From Bacteroidales bacterium (GTDB lineage Bacteria > Bacteroidota > Bacteroidia > Bacteroidales > UBA7960), in the NCBI GenBank assembly GCA_007132395.1, contig SLOR01000015.1, positions 1-6,370 on the forward strand: a stretch of 6,370 bases of DNA, written 5' to 3'. The notes below the pieces were generated by a model, which was not told the DNA's origin, did no database searches, and worked only from the letters and a program-made list of their open reading frames with translations. This document shows positions 5,571-6,370 of this stretch, one piece after another. The position numbers and the translations under genes were made by a program. Position 1 is the first letter of the stretch. Each line of letters opens with the position of its first letter.

Positions 5571-6370
5571 ATGAGTAATCACAACGGAAACGGATACCTG
5601 GATATGGAGCTTCTTCGTTTTACCACAGCAGGAAGTGTGGACGACGGAAAAAGTACGCTCATAGGCAGGCTGCTCTACGACAGCAAATCCATTTTTGAAG
5701 ACCAATACGAAGCCATAAGACTAACCAGCGAAAAACGGGGTGAAGAATTTGTAAACCTTGCTCTGCTTACCGACGGTCTCCGGGCCGAGCGTGAGCAAGG
5801 TATTACCATTGATGTGGCATACCGCTATTTTGCCACTCCCAGGCGTAAATTTATTATTGCCGATACCCCCGGGCACATTCAGTATACACGCAACATGGTT
5901 ACAGGAGCCTCCACCGCCAACCTGGCCATTATATTAATAGATGCCCGCAAAGGAGTAGTAGAACAAACCAAAAGGCATGCTTTCATCGCTTCCCTGCTGG
6001 GGATTCCCCACCTGGTTATCTGCATCAACAAAATGGACCTGGTAGATTATGACCGGAAAACCTTTGAAACCATCAAAAAACAGTTTCAGGGGTTTGCTTC
6101 CAAATTGAATATAAAAGACATTCAGTTTATTCCTATCAGTGCGCTTCACGGCGATAATGTGGTGGATAAATCGGGCAAAATGCCCTGGTATGGCGGCTCA
6201 AGCTTGCTGTATCTGCTGGAAACCATACACATCGGTAGCGACCTGAACCTGGTGGATTGTCGCTTTCCGGTGCAATACGTAATTCGTCCGCAAAGCGATG
6301 AATACCACGACTATCGTGGCTATGCCGGCCGTATAGCGGGTGGTATTTTCAAACCCGGCGACAAGGTAAT
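5571..6370 (+). CDS. cysN: Sulfate adenylyltransferase subunit 1, GTPase (partial, runs off right edge)
   Basis: The first 266 residues of the regulatory GTPase subunit of ATP sulfurylase, an EF-Tu/EF-1alpha-like translational-type GTPase that couples GTP hydrolysis to APS synthesis by CysD. The frame opens with MSNHNGNGYLDMELLRF and shows all the G-motifs: G1 GSVDDGKS (21-28), the G2 region EREQGITIDVAYRYF (73-87), G3 DTPGH (98-102), G4 NKMD (153-156) and G5 SAL (190-192). The start of the second beta-barrel domain is visible from about residue 226 (LVDCRFPVQYVIRP). E. coli CysN has 475 residues; because the 3' part is missing, a fused C-terminal APS kinase (CysNC) cannot be excluded, although a separate cysC upstream makes it less likely. 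ATG 5571 is preceded by an A-rich leader without a clear Shine-Dalgarno sequence. Confidence 0.96.
   Translation, partial: MSNHNGNGYLDMELLRFTTAGSVDDGKSTLIGRLLYDSKSIFEDQYEAIRLTSEKRGEEFVNLALLTDGLRAEREQGITIDVAYRYFATPRRKFIIADTPGHIQYTRNMVTGASTANLAIILIDARKGVVEQTKRHAFIASLLGIPHLVICINKMDLVDYDRKTFETIKKQFQGFASKLNIKDIQFIPISALHGDNVVDKSGKMPWYGGSSLLYLLETIHIGSDLNLVDCRFPVQYVIRPQSDEYHDYRGYAGRIAGGIFKPGDKV

Overview
The window reads as chromosomal DNA of a Bacteroidota bacterium (inference). The evidence is that perfect matches to the Bacteroidota sigma-ABfrA -7 box (TAnnTTTG) lie 20 to 65 bases upstream of four start codons, that Shine-Dalgarno sequences are largely absent while leaders are A-rich, and that the proteins look like Bacteroidota members of their families. 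All genes appear intact; the last runs off the right edge. I see no mobile element, CRISPR array, tRNA or rRNA.

Layout: (1) 1-186 has no convincing gene but holds three small inverted repeats. (2) 187-996, minus strand: an alpha/beta hydrolase with a complete catalytic triad. (3) 997-1145: a divergent promoter region with a central AT-rich inverted repeat. (4) 1146-2258, plus: meaB, the G-protein chaperone of methylmalonyl-CoA mutase. After only 7 bases comes 2266-3165, an uncharacterised secreted protein that is probably an outer-membrane beta-barrel. (5) 3162-3731, minus: a compact PlsC-type acyltransferase whose stop codon overlaps, tail to tail, that of the beta-barrel gene. (6) 3732-3902: a second divergent promoter region. 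(7) 3903 to the right edge, plus: the sulfate-activation genes cysC, cysD and cysN.

The cys cluster is the only clear pathway. CysD and CysN form ATP sulfurylase, which makes adenosine 5'-phosphosulfate (APS) from ATP and sulfate, with GTP hydrolysis on CysN. CysC phosphorylates APS to PAPS, the donor for assimilatory sulfate reduction or for sulfotransferases; the window does not show which use applies. meaB implies a B12-dependent methylmalonyl-CoA/succinyl-CoA interconversion elsewhere in the genome.

No evidently new system is present. The points most worth a second look are a CysC with altered residues in its APS-binding segment, the meaB/outer-membrane pairing, the shared TTAA stop, and the paired inverted repeats in the cysD-cysN gap. 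Several genes have longer upstream reading frames, but promoter position and start-codon type argue for the shorter starts given here.
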